DNA of 64,000 bases, from contig NC_092240.1 in NCBI RefSeq assembly GCF_036320965.1, positions 11,210,001 to 11,274,000 on the forward strand, in the 5' to 3' direction. Below the pieces are notes generated by a model. It saw only the letters and a list, made by a program, of their open reading frames with translations, had not been told where the DNA came from and searched no databases. This document shows positions 36,406 to 47,487 of the stretch, in pieces. The number at the start of each line of letters is the position of its first letter. The first letter of the stretch is position 1. The position numbers and the translations under genes were made by a program. Origin of the DNA: Panulirus ornatus (Eukaryota > Arthropoda > Malacostraca > Decapoda > Palinuridae).

Positions 36406-36544
36406 CGACAACTGATCACCTTTGTTTTTTTGTTTTTTTCCCATAATCACAGTATAGTGGTGCCAATATCAATCAAAAGGTTATCCCAGCAGGGGAATTT
36501 TTCGAAACCATTAATTACCTCGCTCGAACTAGGGTGTCAGACTT

Positions 36545-36630
36545 TGTGTGTGTGTGTGTGTATACTGTGCATGTGTGTGTGTGTGTGTGTGTGTGTGTAT
36601 ACTGTGCATGTGTGTGTGTGTGTGTTTGCT
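36545..36630. repeat. (TG)n with a duplicated TATACTGTGCATG spacer
   Basis: TATACTGTGCATGTGTGTG occurs twice within the TG tract, so an interrupted segment of about 45 bp has been copied. Confidence 0.93.
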
Positions 36631-37199
36631 TCAGTGTTGCAACATCAATCCAGTTATTACGACTCATGCAACACCCAGGTGCTTGGCTATTTACACCCCC
36701 TAAGCTTCTTTGTCATGAATGTCCACAAATGGTACATTTGCACGGATATAACGTATACCCAACTCAAAGATCATCTCAGGTGAAAGAAATACACTTGGGA
36801 GAAAAGGAAGGTAGAAGGTAATCACGGCTTCGCTGGTGTTCATATACCTGACTCTTAAATGAAGAGTTTATAGGAGAAGGAAATACTAAAGGAGGAGGAG
36901 GAGGAGAAGACTTCAACAGAATAGCTGTAGAAAGAAGGAGATATCATAACGCTCAATCCCCGAATGGTCGGTCTCCACACAGAAACTATGGGAAGCAGCA
37001 GCCAGACGCGCGCCGCGGGTCCAACCTATACACAGACTGCAGACAGCTCATGAGAGAACTGTGGCCAAGATATAGCACCTACAGAACAGAAGGAACCGAA
37101 TGGTTCTTAGATAAGAATCATGGGGAGAATTTTACATTCTAGCACCATCAAATTTTCCTAGGTTACAGGGAGACCGTGTGCAAGTACGAATCTAAAGAG

Positions 37200-38020
37200 C
37201 AAATATGTTCAGTAGAATAAATAGATCGTGTTATTAGAGGGAGGAGGGGAGGGGAAAATGAGCTGATGCGTGTGTACCGTGGAATCATCACCATAAAAGT
37301 GAACAGGGTTGGAAGTAGAAGAGAAAACATAATTTATTGACAGAAGAAGATGAGGGGATTGGATAGAACCCTGAAGAATCGCCATTGTTGATAGGTTAGG
37401 GGAGGGATCTCAATCCATCTACAACTTTTGCATTGGAACTGCCAGAGAGGAAAATATCCATTAGGGAACAGAGTGAAGCAGAAAAATCTAAAGGAAGGGA
37501 GTTTACAAGACAAAGACTTATGCCACATCCTGTCACATGCATTGAAGACGTCGAGGGCTTCGACAGAAGATCTACTACAATTCCAGAAAGAGGAAAACCA
37601 GAGGTGAGTAACGTAAGAGAGTTCAACTATCGACCCAACACTGCAAATTTCCTATTGGTGATCAGGGAGAGGTAAATTTGGCTCTTAAGTGTCTACACTT
37701 GAGCTATGGAGAATTTCAAAGACTCTGAAGATTGCAGAAGGGATAGCAATGGCGCTATACGTTATGTGGGGAGGTTAAAATGGTCTCCTTTCCTCGGGAT
37801 AGGTTGCATCAAGGCATGCTTCCAAAAGGTAGGAAAAGTCTGGGTTCTTAGGCGAAATAGGCGAGAAGGGATCGAGGGCACGACGCTGCATGAGGAAAAT
37901 ATAGATGGCATAAGTTCAGCTCAAATAAGATGGTCGTGGAGTATGAAACGGAGAATCATAAAGATGAATTACAAGGCAATAAGATACCAGAAAGAGCTTC
38001 TTTACCAATTGGAATGTTAG
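37200..38020 (-). pseudogene. Decayed Jockey/CR1-like reverse transcriptase
   Basis: On the minus strand, reading from about 38000 down, several phrases occur in the order expected for a non-LTR reverse transcriptase, in changing frames. These are FWKHALMQPIPRKGDH (about 37827 to 37780), then SLITNRKFAVL, then WHKSLSCKLPSF (37525 to 37490), then VVDGLRSLP, then NNGDSSGFYPIPSSS in place of the usual GVPQGSVLSPT motif. The catalytic box follows as FYGDDS at 37298 to 37281, within SSTSNPVHFYGDDSTVHT. There are several frameshifts and stops, so it is not functional. The YxDD aspartates are still present. It resembles the copy at 50445 but lies on the other strand. Clade is assigned from recall of motif order. 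Confidence 0.72.
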
Positions 38021-38683
38021 CTCAAGACTGGTCAGGTCGGAAGAGAGGAGGAGGAGGAAGAGGCTGATATACAGAAGTCATGGAAAAGCTTTAGGTTAAG
38101 GACCAAACCAATTTGACAATAGAAGTCATTAGCACACTGTCTTTCCATGGAAATGTGACTGAATTTACGAAAAACGGCTTTGACGAGACTCGGAGCAAAA
38201 AAGATGAAAGCGGAGTGGGTTTCAGGGGAAAGGATGAGTTTCACGTTCCCTGTCTGCCCTCCGTCACTGATGCAACAAACATAAGAGTCGGAGCAATCAA
38301 AACTTGGGCAGAGAGATTTATTAGAAGATGGGATTTAGGGCTCTAACCCTAGCTAGAATAACCCCTGCTATATGTTCAGCACAGCATGGGCCATTCCGGC
38401 CTGCGGAGCAATGCTCGTCTCAAGAGAGAGACAGTAAAGCTGCAGCTTAGCTAGGCATGACCAAGTCCCAAAGTGGCAAAGTTGGCGTTTCAAGGGGATA
38501 GAAATAAGACTGTGGGTCAGAGGACGATCAAGGGGGAAGAAGTTGTGTCATCACGGTGAGAGGATTTTGGAGTAAAAAAAAAAATAAAAAAAACAGATGC
38601 AATGTGTTGGAGGAGTGGTTGCAACAGGCCGGAAATTCGTGTTTGGGGATTTGATAATTTATATCTTGACCCATCGATACGGA
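38021..38683. other. Possible upstream part of the same element
   Basis: This would be the 5' side of the reverse transcriptase remnant on the minus strand. I cannot recognise an endonuclease motif here. No host gene is seen. Confidence 0.35.
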
Positions 38684-38872
38684 CAGGTCTTGTCTTTTCC
38701 TGCGTTCCCTTGCCTTGTGGTGAATTGTATTGTCTTGTTTTGCTTTATATTGTCTTGTCTTGGTATGTCTTGTCATGTCTTACTACGGCTTGCTATGGCT
38801 TGTCTTGTCCTGTCTTCTGTAGTCTTACCTTGCCATGGCATGTCCTTCTCTTTTGCCTTGTCTGTTTTGTTT
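38684..38872. repeat. Degenerate (CTTGT)n pentanucleotide tract
   Basis: CTTGT and TATGTCTTGT phrases recur every 5 or 10 bp with drift. The tract is followed by mixed sequence. Confidence 0.8.
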
Positions 38873-40108
38873 ATGATACCCATTCATACATATGCAGAGC
38901 AACATAAAAGACAAAAAAAAAAAGAGAAGCTTTGAGTTATCGTCCAATATCAATATGAGAATCTGTACGACGGGACACAGCTTCGATTACAAATGAATAA
39001 CAGATGTTCCTTGCTTTGTAAGCGCCTACGATCGATCCGGAAGGATAAATGTAAATGAACTCTTCCCATCTATGATTTATGATTATAGTGATCTCGGGGG
39101 GGGACTGAAATATTCCACGTCCACTATTGTTCACTACGGTTAAGGTATTACAAATGTAGCCTAGTTTTGAGCTTTAAATCTATTGAGAATCCCGGTCGGT
39201 TTTGTAATCATTTCGCCATGGTTTCCCATTGTCGGCATGCAAAACTGGAATGGCAGGTATTGAGGAGAAATGCTCATGCTAATGGGCAGACATGTAGCCT
39301 CTGTCCCTAAGTGATTACACGAGTGTAATGGCCAGTAACGGTGGTTGGACTGGGCGCTCTGTTAACCCGATGTAGTTCACAGTGAAATGTCGATACGTTT
39401 ATTCGCATGCATTTCTCTTATTCCGGTTATATCAGTCTTACTCAGTATGCTAATATCCAACATATTGGTACGTCCCTGTGGGCTAGTGCTATGCCAACAC
39501 AATCCAAACCACCAGAACGTTTTCTGATCCGACCTATAATAACTTAAGTATACGCTAACTAAACCTAACCCTAAAATACCCCTCATAAATTTTTACAAAT
39601 TTCTATTCCTTAAAGAACATATTAATCAGTTAATGAGTGTGCCAACAAGTGGAAGCGTGTATGTAAACGCTCATTGTTTTTTTTTTTTCTGTAAGGTCAT
39701 TTCATTATATATGGTTAAGATGTTGAACAATTATCTTGATACACATGTACCGAAATGAATCGACCCATTATGATATTAATCAGTCCTGGTGATGCGTCTC
39801 GCTAAGCTACGACGGCTGATCACGTAATGGCTCGTATACGAAGACGACAAGTAAGGATTGTATGTCATTCACTTCCGACATAAACCTATGGCTTCTATGC
39901 TCCAGTGGTCTGAAATGATTCGTATTTGTAGTCGACAGTGAGTCAAATTATCTTAGATTCGTATGTGCTTTTGTGTGATTTGATATCAAAGACAATCAAC
40001 ATTAAAGTACTCTTAAAATCACCATTCATCACCCCCGTTACGAGAAAACTGTGTGTCCAGTTCACTTTAGATTCATTTTATAAAAGTGTTTACAATGTTA
40101 AGGACGAG
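38873..40108. other. Non-genic stretch
   Basis: Unique-looking sequence with a few CpG-containing segments. No gene, tRNA or repeat that I can name. Confidence 0.5.
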
Positions 40109-40995
40109 TTTCAGAATCCCTCCACTTGTACAGTTTCTGAATCCCTCCACTTGTACAGTTTCTGAAACCCTTCCACTTGTACAGTTTCTGAAACCCTTCC
40201 ACTTGTACAGTTTCTGAATCCTTTCCACTTGTACAGTTTCTGAATCCTTTCCACTTGTACAGTTTCTGAATCCCTTCCACTTGTACAGTTTCTGAATCCT
40301 TTCCACTTGTACAGTTTCTGAAACCCTTCCACTTGTACAGTTTCTGAAACCCTTCCACTCGTACAGTTTCTGAATCCCTTCCACTTGTACAGTTTCTGAA
40401 ACCCTTCCACTTGTACAGTTTCTGAAACCCTTCCACTTGTACAGTTTCTGAATCCCTTCCACTTGTACAGTTTCTGAAACCCTTCCACTTGTACAGTTTC
40501 TGAAACCCTTCCACTTGTACAGTTTCTGAATCCCTTCCACTTGTACAGTTTCTGAAACCCTTCCACTTGTACAGTTTCTGAAACCCTTCCACTTGTACAG
40601 TTTCTGAAACCCTTCCACTTGTACAGTTTCTGAAACCCTTCCACTTATACAGTTTCTGAAACCCTTCCACTTGTACAGTTTCTGAATCCCTTCCACTTGT
40701 ACAGTTTCTGAAACCCTTCCACTTGTACAGTTTCTGAAACCCTTCCACTTGTACAGTTTCTGAATCCCTTCCACTTGTACAGTTTCTGAAACCCTTCCAC
40801 TTGTACAGTTTCTGAAACCCTTCCACTTGTACAGTTTCTGAAACCCTTCCACTTATACAGTTTCTGAAACCCTTCCACTTGTACAGTTTCTGAAACCCTT
40901 CCACTTGTACAGTTTCTGAAACCCTTCCACTTATACAGTTTCTGAAACCCTTCCACTTGTACAGTTTCTGAATCCCTTCCACTTGCACAGTTTGT
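40109..40995 (-). repeat. 26-bp satellite array, left arm, about 34 units
   Basis: The unit core is CTTCCACTTGTACAGTTTC. Units differ mainly at GAAACCC versus GAATCCC (some GAATCCT), and three units have TTATACAG. For much of the array one GAATCCC unit is followed by two GAAACCC units, giving a 78-bp higher-order period. Because 78 is a multiple of three and no phase holds a stop on the minus strand, the reverse strand has overlapping open frames of 177 to 296 codons (QKLYKWKGFRNCTSGR-type). They are repeat translations. Confidence 0.97.
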
Positions 40996-41375
40996 ACTTG
41001 TACACCCCAATAGGTGTTTCGTTACCTCAGTGGTCAAGGCCACTTGGATAGTGGACCTTTCATCTCATCTACTCACTCTCCCATTCCATTTAGGATGGTG
41101 GACCTACCTACCTCCCTCCCTCCTCACTGTCTCAACCTCCTATTCCATTCCCTCGTTCCCCCTTTCCACCCTTTCCTTTTTCTCTAGTCTGACGGTAATG
41201 ATGATATTCGAATTACAAAATTTCCTTGCAGCTCAATTATGAAAAAGTTATAACCTATAATAGATGGTTTCGTCACAAAATCGTGATCATACAAGCTACT
41301 TTGGTTTTGATGGGACTTGATTTGAACCCATGGGTGTTAATTTAGATCATTTGACGAAAAAATCTCATACAAGCT
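40996..41375. other. Single-copy spacer between satellite arrays
   Basis: About 380 bp of unique-looking sequence with C/T-rich phrases. No gene is seen. Confidence 0.5.
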
Positions 41376-42258
41376 CGTATGGGAAGGTTATCATAACTGT
41401 ATGGGAAGGTAATCATAACCGTATGGGAAGGTAATCATAACCGTATGGGAAGGTAATCATAGTAATCATAACCGTATGGGAAGGTAATCATAACCGTATG
41501 GGAAGGTAATCATAACCGTATGGGAAGGTAATCATAGTAATCATAACCGTATGGGAAGGTAATCATAACCGTATGGGAAGGTAATCATAACCGTATGGGA
41601 AGGTAATCATAGTAATCATAACTGTATGGGAAGGTAATCATAACCGTATGGGAAGGTAATCATAACCGTATGGGAAGGTAATCATAACCGTATGGGAAGG
41701 TAATCATAACCGTATGGGAAGGTAATCATAACCGTATGGGAAGGTAATCATAGTAATCATAACCGTATGGGAAGGTAATCATAACCGTATGGGAAGGTTA
41801 TCATAACTGTATGGGAAGGTAATCATAACCGTATGGGAAGGTAATCATAGTAATCATAACCGTATGGGAAAGGTAATCATAACCGTATGGGAAGGTAATC
41901 ATAGTAATCATAACCGTATGGGAAGGTAATCATAACCGTATGGGAAGGTAATCATAGTAATCATAACCGTATGGGAAGGTAATCATAACCGTATGGGAAG
42001 GTAATCATAGTAATCATAACCGTATGGGAAGGTAATCATAACCGTATGGGAAGGTAATCATAGTAATCCATAACCGTATGGGAAGGTAATCATAACCGTA
42101 TGGGAAGGTAATCATAACCGTATGGGAAGGTAATCATAACCGTATGGGAAGGTAATCATAACCGTATGGGAAGGTAATCATAACCGTATGGGAAGGTAAT
42201 CATAACCGTATGGGAAGGTAATCATAACCGTATGGCAAGGTAATCATAACCTTATGGG
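41376..42258. repeat. 22-bp satellite array with 31-bp variant units
   Basis: The basic unit carries GGTAATCATAACCGTATGGG. A 31-bp variant has a 9-bp internal duplication (AATCATAGTAATCATAACC). The two forms alternate: early in the array two or three 22-bp units per 31-bp unit, and near 41880 to 42080 one each. Near the right end only 22-bp units remain. It joins the next array without a gap at the shared GGGAAGG. Confidence 0.97.
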
Positions 42259-42720
42259 AAGGGATTCAGAAACTGTACAAGTGGAAGGGATTCAGACACT
42301 GTAAGAGTGGAAGGGATTCAGAAACTGTACAAGTGGAAGGGATTCAGAAACAGTACAAGTGGATGGATTCAGAAACTGTACAAGTGGAAGGGATTCAGAA
42401 ACTGTACAAGTGGAAGGGATTCAGACACTGTAAGAGTGGAAGGGATTCAGAAACTGTACAAGTGGAAGGGATTCAGAAACAGTACAAGTGGAAGGGATTC
42501 AGAAACAGTACAAGTGGAAGGGATTCAGAAGCTGTACAAGTGGAAGGGATTCAGAAACAGTACAAGTGGAAGGGATTCAGAAACAGTACAAGTGGAAGGG
42601 ATTCAGAAACTCTACAAGTGGAAGGGATTCAGACACTGTACAAGTGGATGGATTCAGAAACAGTACAAGTGGAAGGGATTCAGAAACTGTACAAGTGGAA
42701 GGGATTCAGAAATTATACAC
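42259..42720 (+). repeat. 26-bp satellite array, right arm (inverted), about 18 units
   Basis: This is the same 26-bp satellite as 40109 to 40995 but in the opposite orientation (GGATTCAGAAACTGTACAAG). Its unit variants are its own: AAACAGTAC, GACACTGTAAGAG and GTGGATGGATTC. The two arms have therefore been homogenised separately. The open frame that runs through it into 42927 is a repeat translation with a random tail. Confidence 0.97.
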
Positions 42721-43016
42721 GTACAATGTTTTTTTGTTTTGTCGTGCCTTATCATGTTTTCTGCCTTAGGGAAGCAAACTCAAAAACAAATGAATAAAGG
42801 CTTCATTTGCACATACCCACACTCTCCACATGTCATGTATAATGTCCACAAAGCCAGGCCTTGGATAAGAGGTATCAAGTTAAACGAAAAAAAAAAAATA
42901 ATGACATCAATTCCATATAATTTCTAAGGTAAGCCATCAACCACAATCACTTCAAAAATAATTAACAGTGGAGTATGGGAGTGAGGAACCTGGCGGTCTT
43001 CGCCTCCTGTATTTAC
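42721..43016. other. Non-genic stretch
   Basis: I see no gene or named repeat. Confidence 0.5.
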
Positions 43017-43095
43017 TCTTTAAGAAGGGGAATGGAAGGAGCCAAGTGAGGATCTTTCCTCGAAGACTCAGCCATCTGTTCAGTGCCTGGGTCTT
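43017..43095 (+). mobile_element. Family A or LINE 5' fragment, diverged
   Basis: AAGAAGGGGAATGGAAGGAG, CCAAGTGAGGATCTTTCCTC and GAAGACTCAGCCATCTGTTC align with the middle of family A (GGAACAG, CCAGGTGAGGATATTCCCTC, AAGGCCCAGTCCTCTGTTC). It is closer to the version preceding the endonuclease remnant at 4740. Confidence 0.5.
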
Positions 43096-43172
43096 GAGAG
43101 AGGCGCGTACTTACTTACATGTAATTACAAATGAAGTTTCGCCTCAAAGGCGATGCGAGCGCGTACCGCTCA

Positions 43173-43173
<1 letters not shown>

Positions 43174-43219
<46 letters not shown>

Positions 43220-43232
43220 CCCACACACACAC
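43174..43232. repeat. (CA)n microsatellite
   Basis: About 28 CA units with CG and CC interruptions. Confidence 0.95.
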
Positions 43233-43464
43233 ATACCTCACTGAACTAAAATGAGAGATCAGAAATCATAAATTAATCCACCATGGGAGGAAGAAGAGTA
43301 AGGGGTGACTTGATCAAAACCATCAAGTACTTTCAAATCTTCTCTGATGACGTCAACAGTGACCACCTCTACGAAAGAGTCACAAAGAAGATAACAAAGA
43401 GAAGATAACACAGAGACCATAAGGTCAAACTAAGCAAAACACTTGCTAAGAAAAGTTGCAGGGA

Positions 43465-43755
43465 ATTACTTTTATACTCTTATGAGTATTGGATGAATGG
43501 AGTAGATAACTGCTATTATACTTTTATGAGTAGCGGATGAGTGAAGCAGAGAATTACTTTTATGGGTAGTGGATGAACGGACGAGAGAATTACTTTCATA
43601 CTTTTATAAGTGGTGGATGAATGGAGTAGAGAATTACTTTTATACTTTTATGGGTAGTGGATGAATGGAGTAGAGAATTACTTTCATACTTTTATGAGTA
43701 GTGGGTGAATGGAGAAGAGAATTACTTTCATACTTTTATGAGCAGTGGGTGAATA
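43465..43755. repeat. 44-bp minisatellite, about six units
   Basis: The units carry GAATTACTTTTATACTTTTA, then TGAGTAGTGGATGAATGGAG, then TAGA, with unit-length changes (one unit lacks TATACTTT) and substitutions. Confidence 0.9.
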
Positions 43756-44081
43756 CGCTAAGCTGAATGATGAAACTGTGGATGCGAACAGCATATTGTA
43801 TATTCAAAACATATAAAATATTCAAATCATTCTATAATACAAAAGTAAAGTAATCCTACAGACGAGAATACATGACTGTAACAACACCCTCCCAGAAGAT
43901 TACAAATATGTAATTACGGTAAGGTAATTGCACATCACTTTACAAGTATCACCATCCAGCAATCTCAACCACACCCACAAAGTTAAGTATACATAATTCC
44001 TCCAGCCCCTAAACCACTAAAAAATGACCCAATTACCTTAATGACTTCCAATGAGAGTAAACATGGCGTCACAGGAGAGTG

Positions 44082-44083
<2 letters not shown>

Positions 44084-44124
<41 letters not shown>
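44084..44124. repeat. (TG)n microsatellite
   Basis: About 20 TG units. Confidence 0.96.
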
Positions 44125-44125
<1 letters not shown>

Positions 44126-44250
44126 GTGCTTCCATCTCTTGAGAGACTGAGTGAATGTGCTTTGGCAATAAAGGAGAACTATTATCCATTCCACAATGAA
44201 GACCACTTAAGAATGACTGAGTGTAATGGAAATCGTTTTATTGAGAACTG

Positions 44251-44252
<2 letters not shown>

Positions 44253-44319
<67 letters not shown>
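44253..44319. repeat. (AT)n microsatellite
   Basis: About 33 AT units ending exactly at a family C outer end. Confidence 0.96.
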
Positions 44320-44324
<5 letters not shown>

Positions 44325-44490
44325 AGGGATCACAATTTTGCGCGTGATCAAGATATTCCTATGAGTCCACGGGGAAAATGAAACACAAAAAGTTCCCAAG
44401 TGCACTTTCGTGTAATAATCACATCATCAGGGGAGACACAAGAAAAATAACAGTCAGTTGATATACATCGAAAGACGAAGCAAGGACGCC
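44320..44490 (+). mobile_element. Family C element with its outer left end
   Basis: It begins TTGGAAGGGATCACAATTTT, then GCGCGTGATCAAGATATTCC, then TATGAGTCCACGGGG. It is the only + copy that keeps the left outer end. It stops at CAAGGACGCC, where family A sequence takes over. The inner ATATTCC shows that the usual boundary next to (AT)n may be an expanded internal AT site. Confidence 0.82.
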
Positions 44491-44560
44491 TCTAAGGTAC
44501 GATACCCTGTTCTTAACCTTACCTCGCTGATGCGGGAAATGGTGAATATGAATGAAAATT
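44491..44560 (+). mobile_element. Family A 3' fragment fused to family C
   Basis: TCTAAGGTACGATACCCTGT, TCTTAACCTTACCTCGCTGA and TGCGGGAAATGGTGAATATG are the 3' third of family A, with no spacer after the family C copy. Short AT-rich sequence follows. Confidence 0.75.
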
Positions 44561-44889
44561 AATATATATATATTATTATAAACATTTTTGTAATAGTCAT
44601 ACAGTACTCTAGTTATATTCCCGTCATGATACCGCATAACGCTAATTATATTATTCTCTCTCGCTGTGTGATAAAAAAAAAAACAAAATGTTTATACTCA
44701 TTTTTTCATTCCTGTTCTATTTTCATTCTATCTATTTCTTTTATATAATCATCAAAGCTTACTCTCCTGTCGGATGTATTTATGCATTCGTCTTGGTATA
44801 TTGCCAATTTCATTTCTAAATACACTGTCTTGCATGAAACATTTATTAGATATTAGACCTGCCTTTTTACTTACTTTTACCTTAGAATT
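44561..44889. other. Non-genic stretch
   Basis: AT-rich, with no gene seen. Confidence 0.5.
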
Positions 44890-45125
44890 TAAATGAAACA
44901 TCCAATTGGAAATCTCAACAGAAATTCAAATGGGGCATTTAAATTCTAATGGGCTGTTTATATGGAATATTTCAATTTCAATGGGCCATTTACATGGAAC
45001 AGCTAAATCTAAATGGGACATTTGAATAATGGGCCATTTACATGGAACAGCTAAATCTAAATGGGCCATTTGAATAATGGGCTATTTACATGGAACAGCA
45101 AAATTTAAATGGGACATTTAAATAA
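44890..45125. repeat. Degenerate minisatellite with AATGGGCCATTT
   Basis: About five diverged units combine AATGGGCCATTTACATGGAA, CAGCTAAATCTAAATGGGAC and ATTTGAAT. The unit is about 48 to 54 bp with a half-repeat structure, since the GGGCCATTT and GGGACATTT halves are themselves similar. Confidence 0.8.
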
Positions 45126-45304
45126 ATGCAACACTACAGAGAACCGGTACCATGATTTCTATCAACTTACTGTAGATACGTCCAACCCACGAACTGCGTC
45201 ATTATTTTTGTATTTTTTCTTAATGTTTGAAGTTTGTTCCAAAGATGGAACCGTTTTGCTTTCTGTGAATGATTATTCCATGTGGAAATTCCTTCTCCCT
45301 AAAG

Positions 45305-45840
45305 ATGATTAGTCTCTCGTTTAATTATACATAAAGATGAATGATTCCAAGCAAATTATACGTCCACAGGAGAAATCAGAAGTTGGTTATTCATAAAGAT
45401 GTATCATTCTAAATGACTTATTCATATAGATGAAAAATTCCAGATTAATTAAACGTAAGAATGAGCAATTGTAAGTGAATTAAGAATACAGATGAATATA
45501 TCCACGTTCATTATACGTAAACAAGAATAATCCCACCAAGTTAATCATACGCAAAGATGAATGATTGCACGTTACACATACGTAAAGATGAATGATTGCA
45601 CGTTACACATACGTAAAGATGAATGATTGCACGTTACACATACGTAAAGATGAATGATTGCACGTTACACATACGTAAAGATGAATGATTGCACGTTACA
45701 CATACGTAAAGATGAATGATTGCACGTTACACATACGTAAAGATGAATGATTGCACGTTACACATACGTAAAGATGAATGATTGCACGTTACACATACGT
45801 AAAGATGAATCATTCCACATCAATTATACGTAAATACTGA
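45305..45840. repeat. 31-bp minisatellite: homogenised core in a decayed array
   Basis: About eight to nine near-identical units (GAATGATTGCACGTTACACA plus TACGTAAAGAT) occupy 45555 to 45815. From about 45305 the same GATGAATGATTCCA and TTATACGTAA phrases recur with strong drift, and a decayed unit closes the array near 45840. Confidence 0.93.
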
Positions 45841-45842
45841 TA

Positions 45843-46195
45843 ACTCCAGGTGACTCCATTTACACAATTACTGACTGTCCTCCATCATCTATTTACACAA
45901 ACATTGACTGTCCTCCACCATCCATTTACACAATTATTGCCTGTCCTCCACCATCCATTTACACAATTATTGACTGTCCTCCACCATCCATTTACACAAT
46001 TATTGCCTGTCCTCCACCATCCATTTACACAATTATTGACTGTCCTCCACCATCCATTTACACAATTATTTGACTGTTCTCCACCATCCATTTACACAAT
46101 TATTGACTGTCCTCCACCATCCATTTACACAATTACTGCCTGTCCTCCACCATCCATTTACACAATTATTTGACTGTCCTCCACCATCCATTTAT
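45843..46195. repeat. 33-bp minisatellite, about ten to eleven units
   Basis: The units carry CCATCCATTTACACAATTAT, then TGACTGTCCTCCA. Alternating variants are TGACTGTCC and TGCCTGTCC, and three units have an extra T (TTTGACTG). It follows the 31-bp array with almost no spacer. The period of 33 gives open frames. Confidence 0.96.
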
Positions 46196-46744
46196 GACAC
46201 GACAAACTCCAACCTATCATTCCTCAGTCAATCGTTATACAATATGAATAATAATGTCCTCCCTCCCCATAGGCTAACCTACGTAAGCCAATCATTACAC
46301 AAGATGAATGACCTTCCTCATCAAACCCCTACGTGACCACACTCACTTACCTACCAACCCTACCCTAACCCACCCACCCTAACTCCCTCTCCCTCTCTCT
46401 CTCCCGCCACTCCCTCTTCCCTTTGGACAATAACCTCGTTTAATCAGTCCTATTAATCATAAAAAATCCACCCCCCTTCCTTCCTTCCCCACCCACCCAC
46501 CTGTCCTTCCTACCCACCCTCCCTTACCCATATGAATACCTCCAGGGCCTCTCGAGACTCATTAGCTGAGATGAAGGAAGTTAAAATGTATGGAGACCAC
46601 TTTATATCACCTTTTGTTTTAAGCTCCTGGGTTGAGAGCCAGGTGGAGGAGCTGGGTGAAAGAAGCTGTTGTTTTGGCCTGAATGGCGTCTGGTAAAGTC
46701 TATCGGAGCCCGGAGGATAAATTATACGTTCGTTGAAGTATCAT
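46196..46744. other. Non-genic, C/T-rich stretch
   Basis: Positions 46320 to 46540 are C-rich (ACCCACCC and CCCTCTCC phrases). No gene is seen. Confidence 0.5.
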
Positions 46745-46905
46745 TTATTTTCCTTTCATTATTGTCATTGTTATCAGTATCATCCATTATAGGGCTATCA
46801 TGAGTATGACCTATTGCTGATATCATTATCACTGTTATTATCATTATCATTATTAGTATCATTATTTGTTATTATGATTATCAGTTATCATTATTGATAT
46901 CTTAT
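46745..46905. repeat. Degenerate (ATTATC)n tract
   Basis: ATTATC, ATTATT and GTTATC phrases recur irregularly over about 160 bp. Confidence 0.75.
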
Positions 46906-46960
46906 GGTTATCTTCGAGATATACGTATGGCGATCCCTGGAGAACCCTCGCTATAAGTGG

Positions 46961-47170
<210 letters not shown>

Positions 47171-47312
47171 GACAGACAGACGGGAGATTGCTTATGCCTC
47201 CCACAGTTTGTGATTAATAATGCAATCACATTTTATACTTGGAAATATATTTTTTTTCATATTTCAAAAAACGGTCTTCTCGGCAACCTAACTGAAATAT
47301 ATAAAGTATAAC

Positions 47313-47487
<175 letters not shown>

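Noticed and set aside
40073..40988. Open frames of 177 to 296 codons on the minus strand
   Set aside because: They are translations of the 26-bp satellite in its three phases, without a start context or non-repeat domain.
41376..42258. Array with 22 and 31-bp spacing considered as a CRISPR-like or integron-like structure
   Set aside because: The longer units contain a 9-bp internal duplication of the repeat itself, not unrelated spacer sequence.
45555..46195. Regularly spaced repeats that superficially look like a CRISPR array
   Set aside because: The units are contiguous tandem copies without unique spacers, in eukaryotic DNA with no cas genes.
46340..46400. CCCTAACCC-like and CCTAACCC-like phrases (also near 14748 and 39564) considered as telomeric repeat
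   Set aside because: There are only one or two irregular units in C-rich sequence. The arthropod telomere repeat TTAGG is not present in tandem.
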